Assembly (NCBI GenBank): GCA_965602635.1
Contig: CBFCZU010000082.1
Span: 1 to 15,899, forward strand
Direction of reading: 5' to 3'
From: CBFCZU01 sp965602635
Lineage (GTDB): Bacteria; Planctomycetota; Phycisphaerae; SM23-33
Length of the DNA stretch: 15,899 nucleotides
In this document: positions 1 to 7,430 of the stretch, piece after piece
Layout: each line of letters begins with the position of its first letter
Numbering within the stretch: position 1 is the first letter of the stretch
Notes under the pieces: model-generated
Database searches by the model: none
What the model was told of the DNA's origin: nothing
What the model saw: only the letters and a program-made list of their open reading frames with translations
Translations under genes and position numbers: made by a program

Positions 1-1
1 G

Positions 2-1402
2 GTGGAGGTCACGACGGCCAAACTCCTGGGCGAGCTGAAGAGCGCGGAGGCCGCCGACGCCTCCAAGCTGATAAAGCAGCTCGGGGCGTCCCAGCAGGCC
101 GATCGCGAGCAGGCCCAGCGGAAGCTCGAGGCCATGGGCCCGGGCGTGCTGCCGCAGTTGCGCAAGGCCGCCAAGTCGCCCGACGCCGAGGTGGCCATGA
201 GGATCGACAGCCTCATCGCCAGCCTCTCGAAGAAGGGCGCGGCCAGGACCGCCCGCCGGCTGATGGCCATCCGGACGCTGGGCGAGCGGAAGGACCGCGA
301 GGCCCTGCCCGCGCTGCGGAAGCTGCTCAAGTCGAAGGCGGTGTTCGAGGCCGAATACGCGGCGGCGGCGATCGCCGGCATCGAGGGCAAGCCGTTCAAG
401 CGCACCGGGGCCTCGGGCAAGGCGATGGCCTCGGACCTCTGGCTGCTGCCGGGCAACTGTGCGGCCGTGGGGCAAGTCAGACTGACGCCCGGAAAGCCGA
501 TCTCGGTCGAGCAAGTCGCCAAGAAGCTCGCGCCCATGATGCCGGAGGGCGGCGCGGAAGCGGCGCTGGCGACAGTTAATGAGGTAATCATCTCCCTGGC
601 CGTGCAGCTCGGCAACATCAGGCTGGAGGGCGTGACTTTCGGCGTGGCCGACGACGTTGGCAACGGGAGCGGGTATGTCGTCTTCGTGGTCCGGGGGCTG
701 TACGACCCGGCGGCCGTCCGTTCCATCATGATCAACAGGCTGAGACTCGAGAGCGAAAAGATGGGCGGGCTGGAACTGTTTCGCGTCCAGGGCAATGCGG
801 CCGTCATACTAGCGAGCAAGGATAGGTTCATCTTCCTGGCCGGCCCGTCTCGCGACAAGCTGCCGATCCAGGAGATGGCCGCCGCCCTCAAGTCCGGTAA
901 GGGCAAGCTCGCCGACAACAAGCCGATGGCCAAGCTGATCAAGTCGGCCGACCGGAGCGGGCCGATCTGGGCCGCCTGCTGCATCAGCGAGACCTACCGG
1001 CAGTCATCGCTGCTGGCGCCGCTGCGGACGCTGACCCTCACCGCCAAGCGGCGTCCCAAGGAGCTGCACTTGACGCTCAGCGCCATCGGCACCGACGTCG
1101 AGAAGGTCGCCGCGGCCGTCAAGGAATTCAACGGCCACATGGCCAAGGGGCGCGAGGAGCTGGCCCGCGCAGCCGAGCGCATGCCGATGCTCAAGCCGAT
1201 GGCGGAGTTCATAGGGAGTATCAAGGCCACCGCCAAGGGTGCCAACGCGACCGTCACCGCCCGGCTGCCCGGAGAGCCCACGATGCTTATGGGCATGCCG
1301 GCCATGCTTTGGACGAGCTCGCGAGCAGAGGCCGTCAGGCGAGAAGAGGCCCTCAAGGAGGCACAAGGGGCCGTGCGCCCCGTGCCCGCGCCCGCACCCT
1401 GA
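2..1402 (+). CDS. HEAT-repeat-like hypothetical protein, possibly 5'-truncated
   Basis: The frame is open from the left edge to a TGA at 1400-1402. A GTG sits at base 2, but there is no room to see a ribosome binding site or signal peptide, so the true start may lie outside the window. Residues 30-130 contain two or three helical repeats of HEAT or PBS-lyase type, for example around EALPALRKLLKSK, each with alternating Ala/Leu and basic positions. From about residue 145 (DLWLLPGNCAAVGQV) the protein changes to an alpha/beta-looking region up to about residue 435, followed by a short Pro/Ala-rich tail. The second region recalls planctomycete proteins of unknown function in which a 'LP..' strand opens a large extracytoplasmic domain. 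I cannot assign a function. It converges on yidD, with only 32 bases between the two stops. Confidence 0.75.
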   Translation: MEVTTAKLLGELKSAEAADASKLIKQLGASQQADREQAQRKLEAMGPGVLPQLRKAAKSPDAEVAMRIDSLIASLSKKGAARTARRLMAIRTLGERKDREALPALRKLLKSKAVFEAEYAAAAIAGIEGKPFKRTGASGKAMASDLWLLPGNCAAVGQVRLTPGKPISVEQVAKKLAPMMPEGGAEAALATVNEVIISLAVQLGNIRLEGVTFGVADDVGNGSGYVVFVVRGLYDPAAVRSIMINRLRLESEKMGGLELFRVQGNAAVILASKDRFIFLAGPSRDKLPIQEMAAALKSGKGKLADNKPMAKLIKSADRSGPIWAACCISETYRQSSLLAPLRTLTLTAKRRPKELHLTLSAIGTDVEKVAAAVKEFNGHMAKGREELARAAERMPMLKPMAEFIGSIKATAKGANATVTARLPGEPTMLMGMPAMLWTSSRAEAVRREEALKEAQGAVRPVPAPAP

Positions 1403-1404
1403 AC

Positions 1405-1434
1405 GCGTCGGGTTGCTCGACGCCCCGGCTGGGG
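1405..1434. terminator. Two short hairpins between convergent genes
   Basis: Between the stop of the HEAT-like gene and the stop of yidD there is a perfect 6-bp inverted repeat GCGTCG / CGACGC (1405-1410 and 1418-1423, loop of 7). Immediately after it comes a small CCCC-GGCT-GGGG hairpin (1423-1434). Neither is followed by a T-run on either strand, so this is not a classic intrinsic terminator. Symmetry and position between convergent genes suggest a bidirectional end signal. Confidence 0.35.
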
Positions 1435-1677
1435 TCACTCGACCGGGTCGTAGCCGCCGCGGGAGAAGGGGTTGCAGCGGACGACCCGCCAGAGCCCGGC
1501 GGCCGCGCCGCGGAGGGCGCCCTTCTTTCGCACGGCCTGGATGAAATACTCGCTGCAGGTCGGCACGAACCGGCACTGCTGCGCCACCAGCGGCGAGAGC
1601 GCCTGCTGATACATCCGCACGAGCAGTATCAGCAGCCCGCCGATCAGGCCCGGTCGCCCTGGATGGTTGTCTTTCAC
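1435..1677 (-). CDS. yidD: YidD, membrane protein insertion efficiency factor
   Basis: This 80-residue protein starts at GTG 1677, which overlaps the rnpA TGA as GTGA (1674-1677). The family signature is complete: an N-terminal amphipathic or hydrophobic helix (LIGGLLILLVRMYQQALSPL), then CRFVPTCSEYFIQAV, then RCNPFSRGGYDPVE. YidD is a small membrane-associated protein that aids YidC/Sec-dependent insertion of inner-membrane proteins. Length and motifs are normal for the family. The 4-base overlap implies translational coupling with rnpA, as in most bacteria. Unusually, no yidC follows: the next gene is convergent and unrelated. Confidence 0.93.
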   Translation of the reverse strand: MKDNHPGRPGLIGGLLILLVRMYQQALSPLVAQQCRFVPTCSEYFIQAVRKKGALRGAAAGLWRVVRCNPFSRGGYDPVE

Positions 1678-2024
1678 GGCCCGCCCTCCCCCGCCAGCCG
1701 CCTGGAGAGCCCGCGCAGCGAGCGGCAGAGGGCCTCGAGGCTGTGCTCGCGCCTGGGTCGGGGCTGGAGGACAAAGTCGCAGGCCTCGGGCAGCTCGTCG
1801 CGGCAGGCGCGGAAGGCCTCGCGGCAGAGGCGCTTGACGCGGTTGCGCCTGACGGCCCCGCCGTGCCGAACCGATACCGCCACACCCACGCGGCGGCGCC
1901 CCAGCGAGTTCGGCAGCACCAGCAGCCGCAGCGCGGCGTCGGCGGCGCTGCGCCCCTCGCGGAAGACCCGCGTCAGGTCGCCGCGCGTCTTGAGGCGATC
2001 GATCCTGGTGAGCCTGCGATTCAC
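1674..2024 (-). CDS. rnpA: Ribonuclease P protein component
   Basis: This is a 116-residue basic protein that binds the RNase P RNA and helps it remove 5' leaders from pre-tRNAs. The hallmark RNR motif is present (RRNRVKRLCREAFR). The N-terminal stretch RLTRIDRLKTRGDLTRVFREG and the central VAVSVRHGGAV strand fit the family, as does the length. I chose GTG 2024 because GAGG lies 6 bases upstream and the product then begins MNRRLTR. An in-frame GTG at 2039 would add five residues but has no properly spaced Shine-Dalgarno sequence. The gene is coupled to yidD downstream. No rpmH (L34) is encoded in the roughly 220 bases upstream, which is atypical. Confidence 0.92.
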   Translation of the reverse strand: MNRRLTRIDRLKTRGDLTRVFREGRSAADAALRLLVLPNSLGRRRVGVAVSVRHGGAVRRNRVKRLCREAFRACRDELPEACDFVLQPRPRREHSLEALCRSLRGLSRRLAGEGGP

Positions 2025-2129
2025 GGCATTCCTCGACACCCTCGCCCACTGCTCGGCACAGGCATAAGGTTACCGCCAAGTGCGCCCCGGAGAAAGTGCC
2101 CAGCCGTCTGGACTTGCCCGCCCCGAGCC

Positions 2130-2158
2130 CTTACAATTGGTGCATAAGTCTTCGCCAA
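2130..2158 (-). promoter_or_regulatory. Candidate promoter for rnpA-yidD
   Basis: On the minus strand TTGGCG (2153-2158) and TGTAAG (2130-2135) are separated by 17 bases. Each matches 4 of 6 positions of the sigma70 -35 and -10 consensus. Transcription would begin about 100 bases before the rnpA start. With rpmH absent, a promoter somewhere in this gap is expected, but the boxes themselves are weak. Confidence 0.25.
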
Positions 2159-2174
2159 GGAATTGGATCGGCCC

Positions 2175-2204
2175 TTGACGCGACCCGGGCCGATGCGGTA
2201 GAAA
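2175..2204 (+). promoter_or_regulatory. Candidate sigma70-type promoter of the TPR lipoprotein gene
   Basis: TTGACG (2175-2180, 5 of 6 matches) is followed after 18 bases by TAGAAA (2199-2204, 4 of 6). This lies about 40 bases before the ATG at 2245. The position and a good Shine-Dalgarno sequence (AGGAG at 2232-2236) fit a short leader. Confidence 0.4.
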
Positions 2205-2244
2205 TCAAGTGCCCTTGAACTGCACGGATGCAGGAGCGGGGACA

Positions 2245-3258
2245 ATGAAAAGAACATGGATCGTTCTGCTCTTGGCGGCCGGGGGGGCGCTCGGCGGCTG
2301 CGACGTCACCTGGAACTCCGATCAGGCTGTCGAGTACTACGTCGCCGGCACGCTGGCGATGGAACAGGGCAAGTACGAGGCCGCGCTGGCCGAACTGGCC
2401 AAGGCCGTACGCGCCGACCCCAAGCTCTCCCTGGCCTACGCCGCCATGGGCAATATCCACCGCAAGAGGGGTGACAACCATCAGGCCGCAAACGCCTACG
2501 AGCTGGCCTGCCAGACGAACCCCTACGCCTTCCCGCCGCACTACAACCTGGGCGTGACGTATCAGGTCCTGGCCGCGGCGGCGAAGCAGGCACGGACGGC
2601 CGCCATATACGTCCGCAAGGCCGTGCTGGTGTACCTCCGCGCAGTCACCCTCAAGCCCGGCGACTTCGACGCGAACCTGAACCTCTCGGCCTGCTATTTC
2701 CAGGAAGGCAAGTACGACATGGCCGAGCAGTACTGCAAGGCCGCAATCAACATCGATACCAGGAACCCCTACGCCTTCTCCAACCTTGGAATCATCTACG
2801 ACGCCCAGAACCGCCCCTACGACGCCATTTCGGCCTACAAGAACTCGCTTGAGCTGGACGTCCACCAGCCCAAGCTGCTGCTGAACCTGGGCGCGACCTA
2901 CACCAGGCTCCGCCGCCCCAAGGACGCCCAGCGGGCGTTCGAGCTGGCCACCGAGGAAGACCCGAACTTCTCGCCCGGGTGGGAGCAGCTCGGCTCGTGC
3001 CACTACCTCCAGCGGGACTGGCCCAAGGCGCTGGCCGCCTACCAGCAGGCGGCCCTGCTCGACCCGGGGAACGCCGCGGCATTTCGCGGCATCGGCGTCG
3101 TGTACATGAGCCAGTTCCTCACCGACCGGAGCAAGACCGAGGTTCGCGACAGCGCGATGGACGCCTGGCACCGCTCGCTGGAGCTGAACTCCGAGCAGCC
3201 CGACTTGCTGCGGCTGGTCCGCAAGTACACCCCCAAGGTAGCCCTGCCCGAGCTATAG
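2245..3258 (+). CDS. TPR-repeat lipoprotein
   Basis: This 337-residue protein starts at ATG 2245, with AGGAG eight bases upstream. The N-terminus is a lipoprotein signal: KR, then a hydrophobic stretch, then a lipobox-like LGGC with the lipidated Cys at residue 19. The rest is about eight tetratricopeptide units. Recognisable ones begin near AVEYYVAGTLAMEQGKY, AYAAMGNIHRKRGD, NLNLSACYFQEGKYDMAEQ, FSNLGIIYDAQNRPYDA, LLNLGATYTRLRRPKDAQ and WEQLGSCHYLQRDWPKA, each ending in the typical DP or LDP turn. One unit (around TYQVLAAAAKQARTAAIYV) and the last one are expanded. TPR lipoproteins act as scaffolds at the cell envelope; the partner is unknown. The gene is divergent from rnpA and convergent with the RAYT gene. 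Confidence 0.9.
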   Translation: MKRTWIVLLLAAGGALGGCDVTWNSDQAVEYYVAGTLAMEQGKYEAALAELAKAVRADPKLSLAYAAMGNIHRKRGDNHQAANAYELACQTNPYAFPPHYNLGVTYQVLAAAAKQARTAAIYVRKAVLVYLRAVTLKPGDFDANLNLSACYFQEGKYDMAEQYCKAAINIDTRNPYAFSNLGIIYDAQNRPYDAISAYKNSLELDVHQPKLLLNLGATYTRLRRPKDAQRAFELATEEDPNFSPGWEQLGSCHYLQRDWPKALAAYQQAALLDPGNAAAFRGIGVVYMSQFLTDRSKTEVRDSAMDAWHRSLELNSEQPDLLRLVRKYTPKVALPEL

Positions 3259-3303
3259 GCCCGCGCTCGCGCCCAGCCGGCAAGACGGGATCCAAAGCGC
3301 CTG

Positions 3304-3963
3304 TCACCGCGCGGCGGGCTTGTGCTTCCTCGGCCGGCCGCGGGGGCGCGAAAGGTTCTGCCCCGTGAGCCTCTCGACCCGGCGGACGAACTGCGGCGAG
3401 CCGGCCGGCTTGCCCACGCGAAGCCGCCCGAGCAGATACGCCAGTTCCGCCCTTTCGATCGGCCGGGCCAGCCACCGCCGCCAGTCGCGGACGGTCTTCA
3501 GCAGCGGCAGGTCATCGGCCAGCGGGCCGCCCGAGCGGCGGCGGTCGCAGTGATGCCCCGCCGAGCTGGCGGTCGCGGGCGGCAGGGCGCCACTGAAGCG
3601 CTCCACGTGCCGCACCGCCAGCGCCAGGAAGTCACCGTCCAGCGGACAACTGTAGAACCGCCCCTGAAACAGATGCCCGGCCGTATTCTGGCGGCGGTTG
3701 ACGAACTGGCTGTACCGCCCGTGGGCGTTGCGGAGGGCCTCGCCGAGTGCCTCGGGCGCGGCGGGCACGGCGACCATGAGCACCTCGCTGCCGGTGATGC
3801 GGTAGGCCCACAGCTTCACCCCGCATGACCGAAAGCAGGCACCGACGATCTCGAGGTACCGCTGCCGGTCGCCGGATGAGAAGAACAGCCTGCCACCCCG
3901 GTTGCCTCGCTGGCAGAGCAGGTGCGGGCCGCCCGCCAGGACAATGCGCGCGATGCGTACCAT
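3304..3963 (-). CDS. RAYT-type (IS200/Y1-like) transposase homologue with lost catalytic motifs
   Basis: This 219-residue protein starts at ATG 3963. The order of landmarks matches REP-associated tyrosine transposases: MVRIARIV, PHLLCQRGN (13-21), FFSSGDRQRYLEI, LWAYRI, GRYSQFVNRR, GHLFQGRFYSCPLD (96-109) and a C-terminal GSPQFVRRVERL...RPRGRPRK. Two key sites differ from the family. Where an HUH motif such as NHVHLV is expected, there is S59-E60-V61-L62-M63-V64. Where RYVERNP with the nucleophilic Tyr is expected, there is R118-H119-V120-E121-R122-F-S. The frame is nevertheless intact with no stop, so this looks like an inactivated or repurposed nuclease rather than a decayed pseudogene. It lies 32 bases downstream of the VanZ-like gene on the same strand. 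No flanking IS ends were seen. Confidence 0.82.
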   Translation of the reverse strand: MVRIARIVLAGGPHLLCQRGNRGGRLFFSSGDRQRYLEIVGACFRSCGVKLWAYRITGSEVLMVAVPAAPEALGEALRNAHGRYSQFVNRRQNTAGHLFQGRFYSCPLDGDFLALAVRHVERFSGALPPATASSAGHHCDRRRSGGPLADDLPLLKTVRDWRRWLARPIERAELAYLLGRLRVGKPAGSPQFVRRVERLTGQNLSRPRGRPRKHKPAAR

Positions 3964-3995
3964 GCCGGCGAGCCTAAGCCGGCTCGGGGAGGCTG

Positions 3996-5591
3996 TCAAG
4001 AGACGCGCCAGAGCTGGTACTTCTCGAAGGTGACCTTCGTCGGGCGGTACCGCCAGATGCGCTCGACCCACCCGGCGGCGCGGATCAGCAGGAAGACCGA
4101 CAGTGCCGCCAGCGCCCCCAGCACTCCGGCGGCGACGTCGGACGACTCCTGCGAACGCCCGGCCACGATGTGTTCCTGGGCCACCTCGCCCAGTGCCGCC
4201 AGGACCGCCCCGCCGACGGCGCACAGCACCCCCTGCCACCAGCGCCGCGGGCGGGCCTGCCAGAACAGCACGACCGTCAGGACCATGGCGGCGAAGAAGT
4301 GCATGGTCAGGTCCCCGTGGCGGCGGGTAAGGTCCAGCCACCGCTGCTTGCCCAGGGGACACTGGGTGCCCAGCACGCCGAGCATGGCGGCGAAGACTAC
4401 GGCCACCAACCAGCCCCGGACCCGCGCCACGCGGTGAGCCATGAGGTGCGGCATGAGGGCGAAGGCCAAGGCCGCCGCTACCATCACGCCCGGAATCGCC
4501 AGGCCGCCCTCACCCAGCAGGGCAGCGGCGCCCACGGCGGCGACGCCCGCCCAACAGGCGGCCCGCGCCTGATCGCCCGGGGCGGCGCGGCGACAGGCAT
4601 GCAGGCTCCGGCACAGGGCCCCCAGCAGCCCCAGGCACACGGCCGCCATCCCCAGGTAGCCGCTCGAGCTGCCCAGCACCCGCAGCCCCGACTCGGTGGG
4701 CGAGGTGACCAGGTCGTGCGAGTGCCTCGAGCCCAGCAGGGTGACAGCGCCCAGCCAACGCGGGGGCGAGACGCCCAGCCGGTACATGGCCAGCGCCCCC
4801 CCGAAGGCGAGAACCGCCCCGCCTACGAGCAGGCGGACGCGGTGGTGCTTGAGGAAGGCGCCCGACAGCAGCGCGGCGCCGCCCGCGGCCGTCAGCGCTA
4901 CCGCCGCGGCGAGCGGCGATCGGGCGCACATCCAGACCGCCAGCATGGCCGCCACGGCGAACCGCGCGGCGACCCCGGCCCGGGCCAGACGCATGTCACG
5001 CCTCAGGCGATACGGGTCGGGGCCGAGCCTCGGCACCAGGCACGGCGTCAGCAGGATCCCCACTCCGGCAAAGCCGATCAGCGCCACCGCCAGGCCCCCG
5101 GGTGCGGCCGGCGAGGTGGCCAGGGTCAAGGCCGCGCCTATTGCCATGGTCAGCCCCAGACCCGTCAGCAGCCACCGCAGGTGACGCACACGCGAGAGCA
5201 CGTCCTGCGCAACCAGCACCAGCAGCCCCAGCGTCATCAGCCGCATCAGCGTGCTGGTCTCGCCCGCGACGACCAGCTCGAAGCCTCCGTCGGCCAAGTC
5301 CACGCGCGCCTCCCACAGCAGGTGGCCCAGCAGTATGAGTATCGGCACGGCGAGGTGGGCGTGGAGAAGGTGCACGGGCACGCGGCAGTCGGCCTCGGCC
5401 GTTCGCCAGTAGAGCCAGACCACCCACAGGACAAGGACCCCCAGGATCAAGGTCGTCCAGTCGTCCTCAGACGCCTGTGTGAAGCCTCCGCTGGTGCAGG
5501 CCACCAGGCCCACCACGCCGACCAGGACGGCCCAGCGCAGGACAGCTCTGGTGGCCGGTGGGAGCGGCCCAAGATTCGCCGTATCGCCCAT
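3996..5591 (-). CDS. Polytopic membrane protein with C-terminal VanZ-like domain
   Basis: This 531-residue protein starts at ATG 5591 and is almost entirely hydrophobic, with about a dozen predicted membrane spans. They are separated by short Arg-rich loops such as RVRHLRW and RLRRDMRLAR. The last 120 residues look like VanZ: DLTMHFFAAMVLTVVLF, then a helix ending LGEVAQEHIVAGRSQESSDV, then AAGVLGALAAL, which corresponds to the family's H-x-x-x-F / E-x-x-Q / GR-x-x-x-x-D layout. VanZ proteins are associated with teicoplanin tolerance, but most genomic homologues have no known function. The N-terminal 400 residues, with FLKHHRVRLLVGG and SRHSHDLVTSPTESGLR loops, are not recognised. It may form an operon with the RAYT gene, 32 bases downstream. 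Codon use resembles its neighbours. Confidence 0.8.
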   Translation of the reverse strand: MGDTANLGPLPPATRAVLRWAVLVGVVGLVACTSGGFTQASEDDWTTLILGVLVLWVVWLYWRTAEADCRVPVHLLHAHLAVPILILLGHLLWEARVDLADGGFELVVAGETSTLMRLMTLGLLVLVAQDVLSRVRHLRWLLTGLGLTMAIGAALTLATSPAAPGGLAVALIGFAGVGILLTPCLVPRLGPDPYRLRRDMRLARAGVAARFAVAAMLAVWMCARSPLAAAVALTAAGGAALLSGAFLKHHRVRLLVGGAVLAFGGALAMYRLGVSPPRWLGAVTLLGSRHSHDLVTSPTESGLRVLGSSSGYLGMAAVCLGLLGALCRSLHACRRAAPGDQARAACWAGVAAVGAAALLGEGGLAIPGVMVAAALAFALMPHLMAHRVARVRGWLVAVVFAAMLGVLGTQCPLGKQRWLDLTRRHGDLTMHFFAAMVLTVVLFWQARPRRWWQGVLCAVGGAVLAALGEVAQEHIVAGRSQESSDVAAGVLGALAALSVFLLIRAAGWVERIWRYRPTKVTFEKYQLWRVS

Positions 5592-5597
5592 CGGTCG

Positions 5598-5603
5598 GTT
5601 ATA
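5598..5603 (-). promoter_or_regulatory. -10-like box placed for a leaderless VanZ-like transcript
   Basis: On the minus strand TATAAC (5 of 6 to TATAAT) ends six bases before the ATG at 5591. There is no Shine-Dalgarno sequence within 15 bases of the start. A -10 box this close would place transcription initiation at or next to the start codon, which suggests a leaderless mRNA. No convincing -35 box is visible. Confidence 0.3.
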
Positions 5604-5683
5604 CTATTCCTTAGCGGAGACGCACCCTTCCTGACATCGGCAATCCGGAAGCGCCGGTGAAACGGGAAGCCGCCTGGAATTAG

Positions 5684-5699
5684 CCCGGCCCCGGCCGGG
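5684..5699 (+). promoter_or_regulatory. GC hairpin just upstream of the TIGR03790 gene ribosome binding site
   Basis: CCCGGC (5684-5689) and GCCGGG (5694-5699) form a perfect 6-bp stem with a 4-base loop. It ends three bases before GAGG (5703-5706), the Shine-Dalgarno sequence for ATG 5713. It could affect translation initiation, but in DNA this GC-rich such stems also arise by chance. Confidence 0.25.
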
Positions 5700-5712
5700 T
5701 GCGAGGCACCAG

Positions 5713-7407
5713 ATGCCGCATCGTGGACGCCCAATCACGGGGATGCTTCTCGTGGCCGCGGGCATGCTCGCCGCAGCCACCGCCAGCGGGCAGCTCGCGC
5801 CCCAGGAGGTCGTCGTCGTCGCCAATGCCAACGCCGAGGGCTCGGTAGCCCTGGCCAAGTACTACTGCGCCGCCCGCAACATCCTCCCCGAAGACCGCCT
5901 GGTGGTGCTGAAGACCGCCGCCGGCCTGACCGTCGATCGCGACGACTACAACAAGAACATCCGAGACCCGCTGCGCAAGTTCCTCACCGACTACAAGATC
6001 GATAAGAAGATCCGCTGCCTGGCACTGGTCTGGGGCGTGCCGGTGAGGGTGCTGGGGCCGAAGCTGACCAAGGAGCAGCGCCGCGTCCAGGTCGCCTGGC
6101 AGGCGGCATATCAACGGCTCCACGGGCGGGCGGCGGTGAACATGACGCTGCTCGGGACCGTGGGGCTGACCTTCCCGGCGCCGCGGACCGAGACCCTCCG
6201 CCCGCTGGGGCACCTCTTCGACCCCAAGGCCGTCGGGAAGCTCGATGAGCCCGGCAAGACCGACAAGCTGCTGGCCAAGTTCGCCAACCTGCTCCGCAGC
6301 AAGGAGCTGGCCGTCGCCAGGATCACCGACAGGCAGAAGCGCACCCTAGCCCTGCGTCAGCTCGCCGCCCTGCGGATGGACACCTACGGGCTGGCGACGC
6401 TGCTGGAGAACCTTCCCGCCGAGCCCGTCGGTGGCGTGCCCGCCGCCGGGCAGATCCGCAGGGAGATGGCCGCCGCCGAGGCCGAACTTAACAAGCTGCT
6501 GCTCGGCGAGCGGACGCCCGAAATCGCCCACAAGATCGTGAAGCTCACCTCGACGCTGCGCGGCATCGCCGGCGCCCACAAGTTCTGCCAGGGCAGGATC
6601 CTCGCCCCCGGCACGGGCGAGGACGCCTCGGTGGACAGCGAGCTGGCGCTGCTCTGGGAGGACGACTACCGGCTCAGCGGCGCCCTGCCCAACCCCATGA
6701 ACTGGCGGCTGAGGGCGGCGACCACCCGCCCGGCCAACGTCCCCAAGCGGCTGATCATGACCGCCCGCATCGACGGGCCGACGCCGCGAGACGCGCTGCG
6801 GATAATCAAGGACTCCATCGCCACCGAGAAGACCGGCATCGCGGGCAAGTTCTACGTGGACGCCGGCGGCAAGTTTCCGCCGTACGACGTCCACCTCAGG
6901 AACACCGCCGGCATGGTCGAGAAGTACACCAAGGTCCCGGTGGTGCTGGACACGCGCAAGGAGCTCTTCCCGCCGCGGAGCTGCCCCGACGCCGGGCTGT
7001 ACGTCGGCTGGTACAGCGTCCGCAAGTACGTGCCCGCCTTCACCTGGACCAAGGGGGCGGTCGGCTGGCACATCGCCAGCTTCGAGGCCCAGCACCTCCG
7101 CTCGCCGACCTCGAAGCAGTGGTGCATCAAGATGATCCAGAACGGCGTGACCGCCACCTGCGGGGCCGTCAACGAGCCATACCTGGCCGCGTTCCCCCTG
7201 CCGGAGGACTTCTTCGGCCTGCTGCTCACCGGGCACTACACCGTGGCCGAGTGCTACTGGAAGAGCGTGCCCCACGCGAGCTGGCGGCTGACGCTTATCG
7301 CCGACCCGCTGTACAATCCCTTCGTCATCCACCCCAAGCTGACCGTCTATCGCCTCCCCCCGGCCATGAGCGGGATCAAGCTCCCCACGACCAGAAAGCC
7401 AAAGTGA
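5713..7407 (+). CDS. TIGR03790-family secreted protein, long form
   Basis: This 564-residue protein starts at ATG 5713 with GAGG six bases upstream. Residues 1-26 form a Sec signal peptide (RGR, hydrophobic core, ATASG cleavage region). Residues 30-113 match the start of TIGR03790: EVVVVANANAEGSVALAKYY, NILPEDRLVVLKT, DYNKNIRDPLRKFL and CLALVWGVPVRV. The conserved second part begins near residue 303 (EDASVDSELALLWEDDY) and runs through GLYVGWYS, GAVGWHIASFEAQHLR, NGVTATCGAVNEPYL, FFGLLLTGHYTVAECYW and WRLTLIADPLYNPF. Between the halves sits a Lys/Leu/Ala-rich helical insertion of roughly 190 residues, so the protein is well above the family's usual length. The function of the family is unknown; it is common in Planctomycetes and some Proteobacteria. 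The final 134 bp around the stop are duplicated further right. Confidence 0.88.
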   Translation: MPHRGRPITGMLLVAAGMLAAATASGQLAPQEVVVVANANAEGSVALAKYYCAARNILPEDRLVVLKTAAGLTVDRDDYNKNIRDPLRKFLTDYKIDKKIRCLALVWGVPVRVLGPKLTKEQRRVQVAWQAAYQRLHGRAAVNMTLLGTVGLTFPAPRTETLRPLGHLFDPKAVGKLDEPGKTDKLLAKFANLLRSKELAVARITDRQKRTLALRQLAALRMDTYGLATLLENLPAEPVGGVPAAGQIRREMAAAEAELNKLLLGERTPEIAHKIVKLTSTLRGIAGAHKFCQGRILAPGTGEDASVDSELALLWEDDYRLSGALPNPMNWRLRAATTRPANVPKRLIMTARIDGPTPRDALRIIKDSIATEKTGIAGKFYVDAGGKFPPYDVHLRNTAGMVEKYTKVPVVLDTRKELFPPRSCPDAGLYVGWYSVRKYVPAFTWTKGAVGWHIASFEAQHLRSPTSKQWCIKMIQNGVTATCGAVNEPYLAAFPLPEDFFGLLLTGHYTVAECYWKSVPHASWRLTLIADPLYNPFVIHPKLTVYRLPPAMSGIKLPTTRKPK

Positions 7408-7430
7408 TACGCGCGACGGGATGACGGATC
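7297..7430 (+). repeat. 134-bp direct repeat, copy 1 (3' end of the TIGR03790 gene)
   Basis: This copy covers the last 111 bases of the TIGR03790 gene, including its stop, and 23 bases beyond. It matches 8373-8506 at 133 of 134 positions without gaps; the single difference is T at 7328 versus C at 8404 (Ile versus Thr). The two copies are in the same orientation, with 942 bp between them. Confidence 0.97.

Noticed and set aside
1004..1885. Minus-strand open frame of 293 codons across the HEAT-like gene, yidD and rnpA
   Set aside because: It overlaps three supported genes, and its Arg/Ala/Pro-rich composition is typical of GC-driven spurious frames.
2040..2240. Expected rpmH (ribosomal protein L34) upstream of rnpA
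   Set aside because: All minus-strand frames were read; none gives the short Lys/Arg-rich MKRT-like L34 sequence.
2131..3171. Minus-strand open frame of 346 codons
   Set aside because: It is antisense to the TPR lipoprotein gene, whose repeats and signal peptide are unmistakable.
4170..5660. Long plus-strand open frame of 496 codons, Gln/His/Pro-rich
   Set aside because: It is the antisense of the VanZ-like gene, lacks hydrophobic or domain-like patterns and arises from high GC. The minus-strand reading has clear membrane spans and a VanZ-like end.
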